From the NCBI RefSeq assembly GCF_947496855.1, contig NZ_CANMED010000007.1:124001-188000 (forward strand): a DNA stretch of 64,000 nucleotides, given 5' to 3'. The stretch's first letter is position 1. Every line of letters starts with the position of its first letter. The translations under genes and the position numbers were made by a program. The notes beneath the pieces are model-generated. The model did no database searches. It saw only the letters and a list, made by a program, of their open reading frames with translations, and was not told where the DNA came from. Below, one piece after another: positions 5,049 to 13,143 of the stretch. The DNA comes from an uncultured Aquimarina sp. (GTDB taxonomy: Bacteria > Bacteroidota > Bacteroidia > Flavobacteriales > Flavobacteriaceae).

Positions 5049-5141
5049 ACAACTCTATGTGTCATGGGTTCGAATCCCATCGGGACCACTATAAAAGTAA
5101 AAAATGGTCCCGTAGCTCAGTTGGTAGAGCAATAGACTTTA
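5049..5141 (+). tRNA. Permuted tRNA no. 1: 3' half (about 5051-5088) upstream of 5' half (5106-5140)
   Basis: The upstream piece carries TCTAT (5054-5058), variable GTGTC, T-arm ATGGG-TTCGAAT-CCCAT, acceptor strand CGGGACC (5081-5087) and A. No matching 5' half lies before it. After a 17-nt linker comes acceptor strand GGTCCCG (5106-5112), TA, D-arm GCTC/GAGC and ATAGA (5132-5136). Read in permuted order, acceptor (7/7), D-stem (4/4), anticodon stem ATAGA/TCTAT (5/5) and T-stem (5/5) are all perfect, and a 7-nt loop gives exactly 73 nt. The junction is in the anticodon loop, so the anticodon is ambiguous: TTA, TCA or ACA in a 7-nt loop, or TAC (Val) in an 8-nt loop. The body resembles tRNA-Lys/Val. 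Confidence 0.78.
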
Positions 5142-5225
5142 GTTCATGTGGGTTCGAATCCCACTATCCTTTTGGGATATGGCGGAATTGGTAAACGCAC
5201 TAGATTTCGGATCTAGCGAACAAGG
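5142..5225 (+). tRNA. Permuted tRNA no. 2, leucine-like: 3' half (5142-5172) upstream of 5' half (5173-5221)
   Basis: The piece GTTCAT, T-arm GTGGG-TTCGAAT-CCCAC and acceptor strand TATCC (5165-5169) is followed after four T residues by GGGATA (5174-5179), a leucine-type D-region TGGCGGAATTGGTAAACGC and anticodon arm CTAGA-TTTCGGA-TCTAG. GGATA pairs with TATCC. GAAC (5218-5221), after the anticodon arm, pairs with GTTC (5142-5145) of the upstream piece, which would rebuild a class II variable arm. The acceptor has a wobble and a mismatch at the end. The anticodon reads TCG, odd for a leucine body. Support is weaker than for the flanking two. Confidence 0.6.
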
Positions 5226-5247
5226 TACTGAAAATGCCTTTTCTAAA

Positions 5248-5331
5248 TTGCACGGGTTCGATTCCCGTCGAGACCACCAAAACAGGTTTCGTAGCTCAGT
5301 AGGCTAGAGCACTACACTCATAATGTAGGTT
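5248..5331 (+). tRNA. Permuted tRNA no. 3, Met(CAT): 3' half (5248-5279) upstream of 5' half (5285-5331)
   Basis: Upstream piece: TTGC, T-arm ACGGG-TTCGATT-CCCGT, acceptor CGAGACC (5269-5275), A and an encoded CCA (5277-5279). After a 5-nt linker comes acceptor GGTTTCG (5285-5291), TA, D-stem GCTC/GAGC, and a complete anticodon arm CTACA-CTCATAA-TGTAG (anticodon CAT). The acceptor pairs 7/7 (one G-T) only in permuted order. The joined molecule has a canonical 5-nt variable loop and 74 nt before CCA. Leader CTTTT (about 5239-5243) can pair with trailer AAAAG (5332-5336) next to the junction. It looks like an intact elongator tRNA-Met with its halves exchanged. Confidence 0.82.
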
Positions 5332-5857
5332 AAAAGCTAATCATCTTTTAAAACTGATAAACAAAAACAGTGATTAGCAAATCAGTTCTTATAGTACTCT
5401 TGCTATAAGAACAGTCTTAAAAGTTCTTTGAAATAATAGTAATGTTATTATCGGAAACAGTTACTTTTTTTGAATTCAGATTTTAGAATAACTATGTCTT
5501 TTTTTAGATATTCATTTTACTATTTCGATACTAAAAACTAGTTGTAGAAGATATAACACACTATTATTTCCGTGCTCAAAAGATGATTTGCTTTCACCCT
5601 TTTTATACTGAAATTATAATTGCGTAAGGGATAGAAATGGTTACCCCGCAGTATTGTCATCCTAAGATATTACACTGAGCTTGTCGAAGTGATATTGAAG
5701 ATAAGGCAATACGAGGAGTAGAAATGGATAGCCCGACCTCTTTGTAGCAAAAGCAAAAAAGAGGATACGCCCAAAAATATACTTCTTTAATACTATAAAT
5801 CTATACGTATTCAGAAGAAGTAGATAATACCTCCGTTACGGGATTATCATCCAATTA
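5332..5857 (+). other. Intergenic stretch: two strong hairpins and a dispersed flavobacterial repeat
   Basis: Directly after the last tRNA half, GCTAATCA (5336-5343) pairs with TGATTAGC (5371-5378), and GTTCTTATAG (5385-5394) pairs with CTATAAGAAC (5403-5412), an unbroken 10-bp stem. These may end or protect the tRNA transcript. No poly-T tract follows. From about 5620 to 5770 lies a segment with paired phrases GGGATAGAAATGG and GGATAGCCCGACC plus an internal CACTGAGCTTGTCGAAGTG palindrome (5672-5690). From memory these phrases recur between genes in many flavobacteria. No credible ORF. Confidence 0.5.
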
Positions 5858-7003
5858 ATGTTAAATCTGTCTGTCAAAAAGCAGACAAAAAAAATGAAAA
5901 AAATGAAACGAGTAAGAATCAATGCTGGTAAAGTAGGCTTGGTTTTCAGAAAAGGTGATTACAATCGCGTAATAACACAAGGAATCTATTGGTTAGGATT
6001 TAATGAAAGTGCTATGCAATATGATCTTTCTAAACCTTTTGCAACACCAATTGCATTAGAACTCTTACTAAAAGACAAAGAGTTGGAAGATATGCTTCAT
6101 GTAATTGAGGTAAAAGATAGTGAAATTGTATTAGTCTACGAGAACGGTAACTTTAAAAGCGTATTTACTGCTGGAAGGTATACTCTCTGGAAAGGATTGT
6201 ATGAATATGAATTTACCAGAATAGATCTTAGTAAGATCTATATCACCGAAAAAATAAATAAATCTCTATTCAGTAATTACGCGCTCAATAAATATGTAAG
6301 AGTTTTTGAAGTTGCGGCATATGAAAAAGCTGTATTAATCGTAGATGACATTTATGCTAAAACACTTGAAAGCGGTACTTATCGTTTCTGGAGAAATGAT
6401 ACAACTATCGAAATTACTAAAGCAGATCTACGTCAATTACAGCTAGAAATTGCCGGTCAGGAATTGTTGACTAAGGACAAAGCTGCTATTCGTATTAATT
6501 TTTACACACAATACAAAGTTGTAGATATCGAAAAAGCTTTGCTTGACAATAAAGAGTATGAAAAACAATTATACATCGTGATGCAATTAGCTCTTAGAGC
6601 TTTCGTAGGAAATTACAGCTTGGATGAACTTTTAGAACGTAAAGATAGTATGGCGAATATCATATTAGAGACTACTAAAGGACAAGCAATCAAGCTAGGT
6701 GTAAAAGTATTGAATTGCGGTATCAGGGATATCATCCTTACTGGTGAAATGAAAGAGATCATGAACCAGGTACTGGTAGCACAAAAGAAAGCTCAAGCTA
6801 ATATCATTACCAGACGTGAGGAAACAGCATCGACCAGAAGTTTACTAAATACAGCAAAATTAATGGAAGATAATGAAATGCTTTACAAATTGAAAGAAAT
6901 GGAGTATGTAGAGAAGATTGCTGATAAAATAGGTGAAATCTCTCTCTCTGGCAATGGTAATATGATTAAACAATTAAAGGATATATTCTCTGTGAATAGA
7001 TAG
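5858..7003 (+). CDS. Slipin / SPFH (band 7) family protein
   Basis: A 381-aa protein. ATG at 5858 is first, but starts at 5894 or 5903 (MKKMKRVRINAG or MKRVRINAG) fit the family better. The N-terminal part has the slipin-type phrase NAGKVGLVFRKGDYNRVI. The SPFH domain covers roughly residues 130-310 (DKAAIRINFYTQYKV, GVKVLNCGIRDIIL), followed by a helical AQKKAQANIITRREE region and an oligomerisation tail. There is no clear N-terminal membrane anchor. Slipins of this type are recurrent partners of the RtcB RNA-ligase repair operons described in bacteria, and here the gene closes a locus of broken tRNA genes. RtcB itself is not in the window, so the link is inference. Confidence 0.85.
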   Translation: MLNLSVKKQTKKMKKMKRVRINAGKVGLVFRKGDYNRVITQGIYWLGFNESAMQYDLSKPFATPIALELLLKDKELEDMLHVIEVKDSEIVLVYENGNFKSVFTAGRYTLWKGLYEYEFTRIDLSKIYITEKINKSLFSNYALNKYVRVFEVAAYEKAVLIVDDIYAKTLESGTYRFWRNDTTIEITKADLRQLQLEIAGQELLTKDKAAIRINFYTQYKVVDIEKALLDNKEYEKQLYIVMQLALRAFVGNYSLDELLERKDSMANIILETTKGQAIKLGVKVLNCGIRDIILTGEMKEIMNQVLVAQKKAQANIITRREETASTRSLLNTAKLMEDNEMLYKLKEMEYVEKIADKIGEISLSGNGNMIKQLKDIFSVNR

Positions 7004-7110
7004 GTGTGAAAAAAATGTGCTGATTATAATAATCAGCGCATTTTTAATAAGGTGCATTAAAGAAAATAATAACTTTTTTTTACTAAAATATAATGAAACT
7101 ATTACAAAAC

Positions 7111-7255
7111 AAAAAAGAGCGTCTCCACGCTCTTTTTCTTCACACAAATCATCTTAATTTAGGGGCTTATTCTAAAATTAAAACTCACTTTTTTTTAAAT
7201 GTTTTCATCTTGGGGAGGATGAAAACGCTAACTCATTAACTCTGGTGTAAAGATA
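7111..7255 (-). ncRNA. Small RNA gene, copy 1 of 4 (with promoter and terminator)
   Basis: Read on the minus strand: TTG at 7277-7275, a 19-nt spacer and TATCTTTA at 7255-7248 form a good promoter. RNA should start near 7241. It contains a hairpin GTTTTCATC/GATGAAAAC with C-rich loop CTCCCCAA (7226-7201), a second helix TTAATTTTAG/CTAAATTAA, and terminator GAGCGT/ACGCTC (7132-7117) followed by T residues. The RNA is about 130 nt. No ORF of note. It resembles a trans-acting small RNA with an exposed CCCC loop, and could belong to a known flavobacterial RNA class (Flavo-1 is a candidate), which a covariance search would settle. Confidence 0.8.
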
Positions 7256-7533
7256 CAATCTTTTTTGAATCAACCAAACTTTTTGTGCTTTTTATCCAAA
7301 TAAAATGCGTTTTAACGTTATAAAATTCATTTTATAACCAAAAAGTAGTATTAATCCTACTTTTCTGTTTTCGTTTTAATCAATCAAAGCTTATAGTTTT
7401 TTTAAAAAAGTAAAATAGTACACACTAACTAAAAAGAAAAACTTTATTAGATCCTCTAACTCCAAAAAATAGAAAATAAATTTTAATCAGAAAACAACTC
7501 CGAAAGAATTATTAACATAAAATAGCGGAAAAC

Positions 7534-7677
7534 AAAAAAGAGCGTCTCCACGCTCTTTTTCTTCACACAAATCATCTTAATTTAGGGGCTTATTCTAAAA
7601 TTAAAACTCACTTTTTTTAAATGTTTTCATCTTGGGGAGGATGAAAACGCTAACTCATTAACTCTGGTGTAAAGATA
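7534..7677 (-). ncRNA. Small RNA gene, copy 2 of 4
   Basis: A near-identical tandem copy of the 7111-7255 gene, about 423 bp away. The minus-strand -7 box TATCTTTA is at 7677-7670, the C-rich hairpin spans 7622-7648, and the terminator stem spans 7555-7540. The complete non-coding spacer is duplicated as well, so the promoter is preserved in each unit. Confidence 0.8.
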
Positions 7678-7955
7678 CAATCTTTTTTGAATCAACCAAA
7701 CTTTTTGTGTTTTTAATCCAAATAAAATGCATTTTAACGTTATAAAATTCATTTTATAACCAAAAAGTAGTATTAATCCTACTTTTCTGTTTTCATTTTA
7801 ATCAATCAGAGCTTATAGTTTTTTTAAAAAAGTAAAATAGTACACACTAACTAAAGAGAAAAACTTTATTAGATCCTTTGACTCCAAAAAATAGAAAATA
7901 AATTTTGATCAAAAAACAACTCTGAAAGAATTATTAACATAAAATAGCAGAAAAC

Positions 7956-8101
7956 AAAAAAGAGCGTCTCCACGCTCTTTTTCTTCACACAAATCATCTT
8001 AATTTAGGGGCTTATTCTAAAATTAAAACTCACTTTTTTTTTAAATGTTTTCACCTTGGGGAGGATGAAAACGCTAACTCATTAACTCAGGTGTAAAGAT
8101 A
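7956..8101 (-). ncRNA. Small RNA gene, copy 3 of 4
   Basis: The third tandem copy: -7 box at 8101-8094, terminator stem at 7977-7962. The first hairpin changes one base (TCACC for TCATC on the plus strand), breaking or weakening one pair while keeping the CCCC loop. Upstream spacer sequence diverges soon after the promoter, marking the edge of the tandem block. Confidence 0.8.
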
Positions 8102-8304
8102 CAATCTTTTTTGAATCAACCAAACTTTTTGTGTATTTTATCTTAATAAAACGTACTTTAACACATATAAAAAATAAATATATACAAAATTGTAGTCTTT
8201 TTCTTTCAATTAATTATTTCAAAAAATATTTCTCTCTTTAGGTAGGGTATATTCCTCCTTTTTTGTTTTAGGGTTGTAATTTTTAAAATAGAAACGAAAG
8301 ACTA

Positions 8305-8898
8305 ATGAAAAAAACAGTTTTAATTCTAGTCCTTATATTGTCATTCCGGACTACAGGATACGCACAAGAAACAAATACTAACAATGATGATAAAACAACA
8401 ATAACTGATTATAAAAACAGTATTCGTTTATTGCCTTTATCAGCATTATATGGAGGCATAAACTTTGAATATGAACGTATCTTGGAAAATAACTTTTCCT
8501 TAATACTTCAAGGTTATGGAGATTTTTCCACAACAGATGTTATTGCAAATGGATCTTTGGTTGCTGAAGGAGATGTCTTTGAATATCAAATAGGGCTAGA
8601 AATTGGAGTTAGGTACTATTTCTCAAAACGTAAAAAAGCTCCAAAAGGTTGGTTTATCGGAACTGGGATTATAGGAAGATATAAAGATGTAGATTATGAA
8701 AACACGTCTATTTTTAGACGGAGAGAATATAACACCTTTATAATCGGAGCTTCTCTAAAAGGAGGTTATCAATGGGTTTTCAAATCTGGATTTACAATCG
8801 GAGCAGCTAATCGTATACAATTCACACAAGAACTTTCTGGGCCAAGGGCTTTATATTTAGACGTCTTACCAGAAATTTCTATAGGTTATTCGTGGTAA
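8305..8898 (+). CDS. Outer-membrane beta-barrel protein (DUF3575-like)
   Basis: A 197-aa protein with a clear Sec signal peptide (about 1-20, ending TGYAQ). Alternating hydrophobic/polar strands with aromatic ends follow, finishing in the aromatic terminus EISIGYSW typical of outer-membrane barrels. The phrases GGINFEYERIL and QIGLEIGVRYYF recall small DUF3575/OmpW-sized porin-like proteins of Bacteroidota. Function unknown. It stands alone, 67 bp ahead of the sigma factor gene. Confidence 0.65.
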   Translation: MKKTVLILVLILSFRTTGYAQETNTNNDDKTTITDYKNSIRLLPLSALYGGINFEYERILENNFSLILQGYGDFSTTDVIANGSLVAEGDVFEYQIGLEIGVRYYFSKRKKAPKGWFIGTGIIGRYKDVDYENTSIFRRREYNTFIIGASLKGGYQWVFKSGFTIGAANRIQFTQELSGPRALYLDVLPEISIGYSW

Positions 8899-8965
8899 TA
8901 TTATTAATTTAACAAACTTATATATGACACTATGTTATCATACTAATTGAACAAAATTTTTAGAA

Positions 8966-9478
8966 ATGTCCGAAAACATAATTAGTGTCTGCGATGAGAA
9001 AGTATATGAACAACTATATCGAGAGCACGCAGAAAAAATATGCTATTATCTCTATTATAAATATGGAGATATGGAGAAAGCACAGGATATTGTGCAGGAT
9101 AGTTTTGCAAAGCTCTGGACAAACTGTGCTAAGATTATTTTTGGAGCGGCCAAGAGTTTTCTATATAAGATAGCTAATAATGCATCCATTAATGATTATA
9201 AACATCAGAAAACAGTGCTAAAATTTAAATCGACTGAACAAAAGACCTATACCAATGAGTCTCCAGAGTTTCAGATGGAAGAAAAAGAATTTATGCACAA
9301 ATTAAATCTTGCCATAAGTAATCTTAAGGAAGGGCAAAGAGAAGTTTTTCTTTTAAATCGGATTGAAAAGAAAACGTATAAAGAGATTGCAGAGATGCTT
9401 GATATTTCGGTAAAAGCAGTAGAAAAAAGAATGCATCTGGCATTGATTATTTTAAGAAAAAAAATAGGCAATGTATAA
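8966..9478 (+). CDS. ECF RNA polymerase sigma factor (FecI-like)
   Basis: A 170-aa sigma-70 family protein. Region 2 lies at about residues 15-80 (AQDIVQDSFAKLW is the core-binding / -10 recognition helix) and region 4 at about 110-168 (YKEIAEMLDISVKAVEKRMH helix-turn-helix). There is no region 3, as in ECF sigmas. It is followed after 45 bp by a FecR anti-sigma and then a TonB receptor, the usual cell-surface signalling trio of Bacteroidota, so it should direct transcription of its own receptor operon when the receptor is loaded. Confidence 0.93.
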   Translation: MSENIISVCDEKVYEQLYREHAEKICYYLYYKYGDMEKAQDIVQDSFAKLWTNCAKIIFGAAKSFLYKIANNASINDYKHQKTVLKFKSTEQKTYTNESPEFQMEEKEFMHKLNLAISNLKEGQREVFLLNRIEKKTYKEIAEMLDISVKAVEKRMHLALIILRKKIGNV

Positions 9479-9523
9479 AGTGGTTAAACTTTTTGTTTAA
9501 CATACAGTATTAATAAAAATAAT

Positions 9524-10435
9524 ATGGACAAAGATAATTTTCTAGGAAGATGGTTGGCAGATGATATTTCTGATGAAGAAAAAAAAGAGTTCGAAAATTC
9601 GGACGATTATCTGGCTTACAAAGACATTTTGAGAAATGTTGAAAAATTCGACCGCCCCGTTTTTGATGTTGAAAAAGGTCTAAAAAGTCAAAAAGAATAT
9701 AACAAAACCTTTAAGAAAGCCACCAAAAGTAAAGTAATTAAACTAAAATTCTGGTTATATACGGCTGCAGCGGCTGTTGTTATATTATTTGGACTGAGGA
9801 CAGTGCTTTTTACCACAACCGAGGTGAGCACTGAAATGGCAGAAACCAAAACCTGGACACTCCCGGAAAACTCTATAGTTACTTTAAATGCGGATTCTTC
9901 TATAGAGTATGACAAAAAATCTTTTGCTGAAAACAGAATCATCTACCTCAAAGGAGAAGCTTTCTTTGACGTAGAAAAAGGGTCTAGTTTTACTGTGAAA
10001 ACTAAAAATGGAGATATTACCGTACTAGGAACAGAATTTAATGTTTATGCTAGAAATGAAAACATCGAAGTACATTGTTTTGAAGGAAAGGTACAAGTAA
10101 CCAACACCAAAGAAACAGTTATTCTTACTCCTGGAAAAGCTATTAAATCTAATGCTGAAGGCACATTAGATCCTAAAGAAATTAAAGAATCTAAACCTAG
10201 TTGGATGCAAGGTAAAAGTACTTTTAATCAAGTAACACTTAAGCACCTTATTGGAGAATTAGAAAGACAATATGATATTAAAATTACAACGAACCCTAAT
10301 GTTGATTTAAATCGTCTATTCTCTGGTTTCTTTGTACATAACGATCTTGATAAAGCATTACAAACATGTTTTGACCCCATGGATATTAGTTATATATTTA
10401 AAAATCCTAAAAATTTAGAATTAAAAAATAAGTGA
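9524..10435 (+). CDS. FecR-family anti-sigma regulator
   Basis: A 303-aa protein with a cytoplasmic N-terminus (about 1-75, LGRWLADDISDEEKKEF sigma-binding type), one membrane helix at about 78-102 and a periplasmic FecR domain at about 105-200 (W-LPENSIVTLNADS, LGTEFNVYARNE). The C-terminal DUF4974-type module at about 225-295 (FNQVTLKHLIGELERQYDI) contacts the receptor signalling domain. Its stop codon overlaps the GTG start of the receptor gene by 4 nt, implying translational coupling. Confidence 0.92.
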   Translation: MDKDNFLGRWLADDISDEEKKEFENSDDYLAYKDILRNVEKFDRPVFDVEKGLKSQKEYNKTFKKATKSKVIKLKFWLYTAAAAVVILFGLRTVLFTTTEVSTEMAETKTWTLPENSIVTLNADSSIEYDKKSFAENRIIYLKGEAFFDVEKGSSFTVKTKNGDITVLGTEFNVYARNENIEVHCFEGKVQVTNTKETVILTPGKAIKSNAEGTLDPKEIKESKPSWMQGKSTFNQVTLKHLIGELERQYDIKITTNPNVDLNRLFSGFFVHNDLDKALQTCFDPMDISYIFKNPKNLELKNK

Positions 10436-13086
10436 CATTATTTAAACTAACTACGGTTTTAATATTCTTATGCCATATTATTGGTCACTCACAAAAAGTG
10501 GATTTGCCAATAACGACGGAAAGCCAACCTCTAACAAATATTATAAAAGCTTTTGAGAATCAACATCAATTCAATTTTTCATATGATGTTGGAGCTATCA
10601 AAAATATTTTATTGAGCCTACAAAAAGCACAGCTATCTATTGGTTCGTTACAAGAAATTTTAGAGCTTCAGACTTCTTTTACCTTACAAAAGGTAAGTGA
10701 TACCGATTATATTTTGGTAAAAAACACCAAAGTAATCAATATTTGTGGTGTAGTAATCGACGCTGTTTCGAAATTCGAAATGCCTCAAGCAGATATATTC
10801 TTAAACAAGAGAACTGTTGGTCTCACCAATAATAAAGGTATTTTTAAATTACAACTTCATCCTTGGGATTCTATATCTATATCTTATTTAGGGTATAAAA
10901 ACAAAACAATAAAAATTTCGGAGTTATCTGGTGCGAATTGTGATACAATTAGATTACAACCAGATATTCAGAATCTCAGTGAAGTCCTTGTAAGAGAGTA
11001 TTTAACTAGTGGTATACAAAAGAACCAAGATGCTGCTGTTACCATATCCACAAAAAAACTTAGAATTCTTCCAGGCCTTGTAGAGCCCGATGTTCTGCAA
11101 AGTTTGCAATTATTACCTGGTATTAGTAGCCCGACGGAAGATCCGGCTGGGCTTTTTATCCGTGGAGGCACACCAGGTCAAAATCTAGTATTATGGGATG
11201 GAATCAAAATGTATCAAAGTGGTCATTTCTTCAATCAAATCTCGTCTTTTAACCCTTATATTACCAAAAATGTAACCGTATATCGTGGAGGAACGAGTGT
11301 ACGTTATGGAGATAGAATTTCTGGGGTAGTTATTATAGAATCTGACGATGATCTTACAGAAAAAATACAAGCTGGGGGAGGTCTTAATTTTACACACGTA
11401 GACGCCTATTTAAAACTTCCTTTGTCAAAAAAAATTGGGATTATGCTTGCCGGACGTAGATCAACGACAGACATCTATCAAAACATTGCCTATAATAATC
11501 TAGTAAGAAAAGTATTTCAAAATACAAGAGCAAATATTCCGGATGCCAATGAAGGATCTACAACAGAAAGTTCCAGAGAAGATGATTTTTCTTTTTCTGA
11601 TACTAATTTCAATATATTATGGAAACCAAATGATGATAATGCAATAAAATTCAGTTCTATTTTTACTGAAAACAGACTTGACAATAATAACATAATATCC
11701 ATACCTATTTCTGAGAATTTAGCTTCTGTTAAAGATATTCTTAAGATAAGAAACCTAGGTTTCAGTCTAAATTGGGATAAAAAATATCATAATAATATAC
11801 GCCAAAATGTAAATTTCTATTTCTCTTCCTATGATCAGCGATATAGTCTAACAAATGAACAAGAAAATTTTAATACTGTTATTCAAGAAAGTGAAATCAT
11901 TAATAATACAATAAAAGATATTGGTGGTGAATACGCATTACATATTCCTATTACCAAAAAACATTCTATCGATGTTGGATATCAATTTACATATAACCAA
12001 ACAGGATATGAAGTCATCAGTACCACTATGAATGATTTTAATAATTTCGATAATCGATTCACGATTAATGGAAATGGCACCAATCATACTATCTATTCAG
12101 AATACAAATATAAAACTCCTAAAACCTATATAAATCTAGGGGTTCGAGGATCGCAAGTAAGTAATACTGATTCTTTTTTTGTGGAGCCCAGAATGTTTTC
12201 CTCTTATCAATTATGGAATAATTTTACTTTAAACACCTCTGCAGAACTAAAAAATCAACAGCTCAATAATTTCCTTACAAATAATAGCCCATTTGGAGAT
12301 GTTCCTGCACTACCCGTTTCTGATAATGTTTGGATACTATCTAACAATTCTTTTGAAGGTGAGGGCCTTGAGGGCACCCCTATACGTGTTATAAAAAGTA
12401 TGCAATTTACTTTAGGTGCTCTATACACATACAATGGATGGAATTTTGATGTAGAAGGTTATTATAAAAAAATAACAGATGTGTCCTCATTAAGTGATTT
12501 AATACTAGACCTAGCATTACCTGATGATGATGACACCCTTATATTCTATGGAGAAGAAGAGCGAATTGGAATAGACTTCCTACTTAAAAAAAGGATTCAT
12601 AATTATAGAGTCTGGGCTGGTTACTCATTAAGTAAAACTATCAGCTCTTTTCCACTAATACAAGATTCGTTCTATAATGGCAATTATGATCAACGTCACG
12701 TATTTAACCTATCCCAAACACTAAAGGTTAATCATTTCGAATTTGCTATGGGTTGGAATTATGCTACTGGAAGGCCTTTTACAAAAATTTTTAAAGATAA
12801 TGATGACCTTGATGGAGTTATTACGGATCCAAAAGGAATTAACTCCAGTAGATATAAAGATTATCACCGACTAGATGTTTCTGCCATGTATCGTTTTAAA
12901 CTTGATAAAGAAAAAGATTGGAATGGGATGATAGGAGTGTCTATAAGGAATTTATACAATAGAAAAAATGTAATTAGTCAAAGTTATAGAGACAACGTAG
13001 ATGATGACTTTAATTTTTTCCTAGAGAGTTTTGATAATCAATCATTGCGTTTTACACCGGATCTGGTATTACGCTTTAATTTCTAA
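10432..13086 (+). CDS. TonB-dependent receptor with STN signalling and carboxypeptidase-like domains
   Basis: An 884-aa outer-membrane receptor with a GTG start overlapping fecR. Order: signal peptide (1-20); STN secretin/TonB N-terminal signalling domain (about 25-100); carboxypeptidase-D-like beta-sandwich (about 105-185); plug (about 205-300, with LFIRGGTPGQNLVLWDGI and TVYRGGTSVRYGD); 22-strand-type barrel to the C-terminal aromatic FNF. Together with the sigma and FecR genes this forms a transducer in which substrate binding outside frees the sigma factor inside. No SusD partner follows, so the ligand is more likely an iron complex, vitamin or peptide than a polysaccharide. This is inference. 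Confidence 0.92.
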   Translation: MTLFKLTTVLIFLCHIIGHSQKVDLPITTESQPLTNIIKAFENQHQFNFSYDVGAIKNILLSLQKAQLSIGSLQEILELQTSFTLQKVSDTDYILVKNTKVINICGVVIDAVSKFEMPQADIFLNKRTVGLTNNKGIFKLQLHPWDSISISYLGYKNKTIKISELSGANCDTIRLQPDIQNLSEVLVREYLTSGIQKNQDAAVTISTKKLRILPGLVEPDVLQSLQLLPGISSPTEDPAGLFIRGGTPGQNLVLWDGIKMYQSGHFFNQISSFNPYITKNVTVYRGGTSVRYGDRISGVVIIESDDDLTEKIQAGGGLNFTHVDAYLKLPLSKKIGIMLAGRRSTTDIYQNIAYNNLVRKVFQNTRANIPDANEGSTTESSREDDFSFSDTNFNILWKPNDDNAIKFSSIFTENRLDNNNIISIPISENLASVKDILKIRNLGFSLNWDKKYHNNIRQNVNFYFSSYDQRYSLTNEQENFNTVIQESEIINNTIKDIGGEYALHIPITKKHSIDVGYQFTYNQTGYEVISTTMNDFNNFDNRFTINGNGTNHTIYSEYKYKTPKTYINLGVRGSQVSNTDSFFVEPRMFSSYQLWNNFTLNTSAELKNQQLNNFLTNNSPFGDVPALPVSDNVWILSNNSFEGEGLEGTPIRVIKSMQFTLGALYTYNGWNFDVEGYYKKITDVSSLSDLILDLALPDDDDTLIFYGEEERIGIDFLLKKRIHNYRVWAGYSLSKTISSFPLIQDSFYNGNYDQRHVFNLSQTLKVNHFEFAMGWNYATGRPFTKIFKDNDDLDGVITDPKGINSSRYKDYHRLDVSAMYRFKLDKEKDWNGMIGVSIRNLYNRKNVISQSYRDNVDDDFNFFLESFDNQSLRFTPDLVLRFNF

Positions 13087-13143
13087 CATATAAAAACATA
13101 GGAACAAAGCTGAAATAAAGTTTTGTTCCTATGTAATCATACA

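Larger units (their letters stand above)
7106..8160. repeat. Tandem triplication (about 423-bp unit)
   Basis: The segment from the RNA terminator through the promoter and about 250 bp of upstream AT-rich DNA repeats at 7106, 7531 and 7952. The first two copies are full length and the third is cut short near 8140-8160. Copies differ at scattered positions, more often in the spacer than in the RNA, consistent with selection on the RNA. This accounts for the 1300-bp gap between the slipin gene and the 8305 gene. Confidence 0.85.

Noticed and set aside
5049..5332. Simple reading as ordinary linear tRNAs (5' half of no. 1 with 3' half of no. 2, and so on)
   Set aside because: Acceptor strands GGTCCCG and CTATCC, or GGGATAT and CGAGACC, do not pair, while the permuted partners pair almost perfectly.
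1177..7003. Prophage carrying the tRNA array
   Set aside because: No integrase, capsid, terminase or other phage gene is visible in or near the region.
7106..8160. CRISPR array
   Set aside because: Only three copies with a 423-bp period and conserved promoter/terminator; no short regular repeats and spacers.
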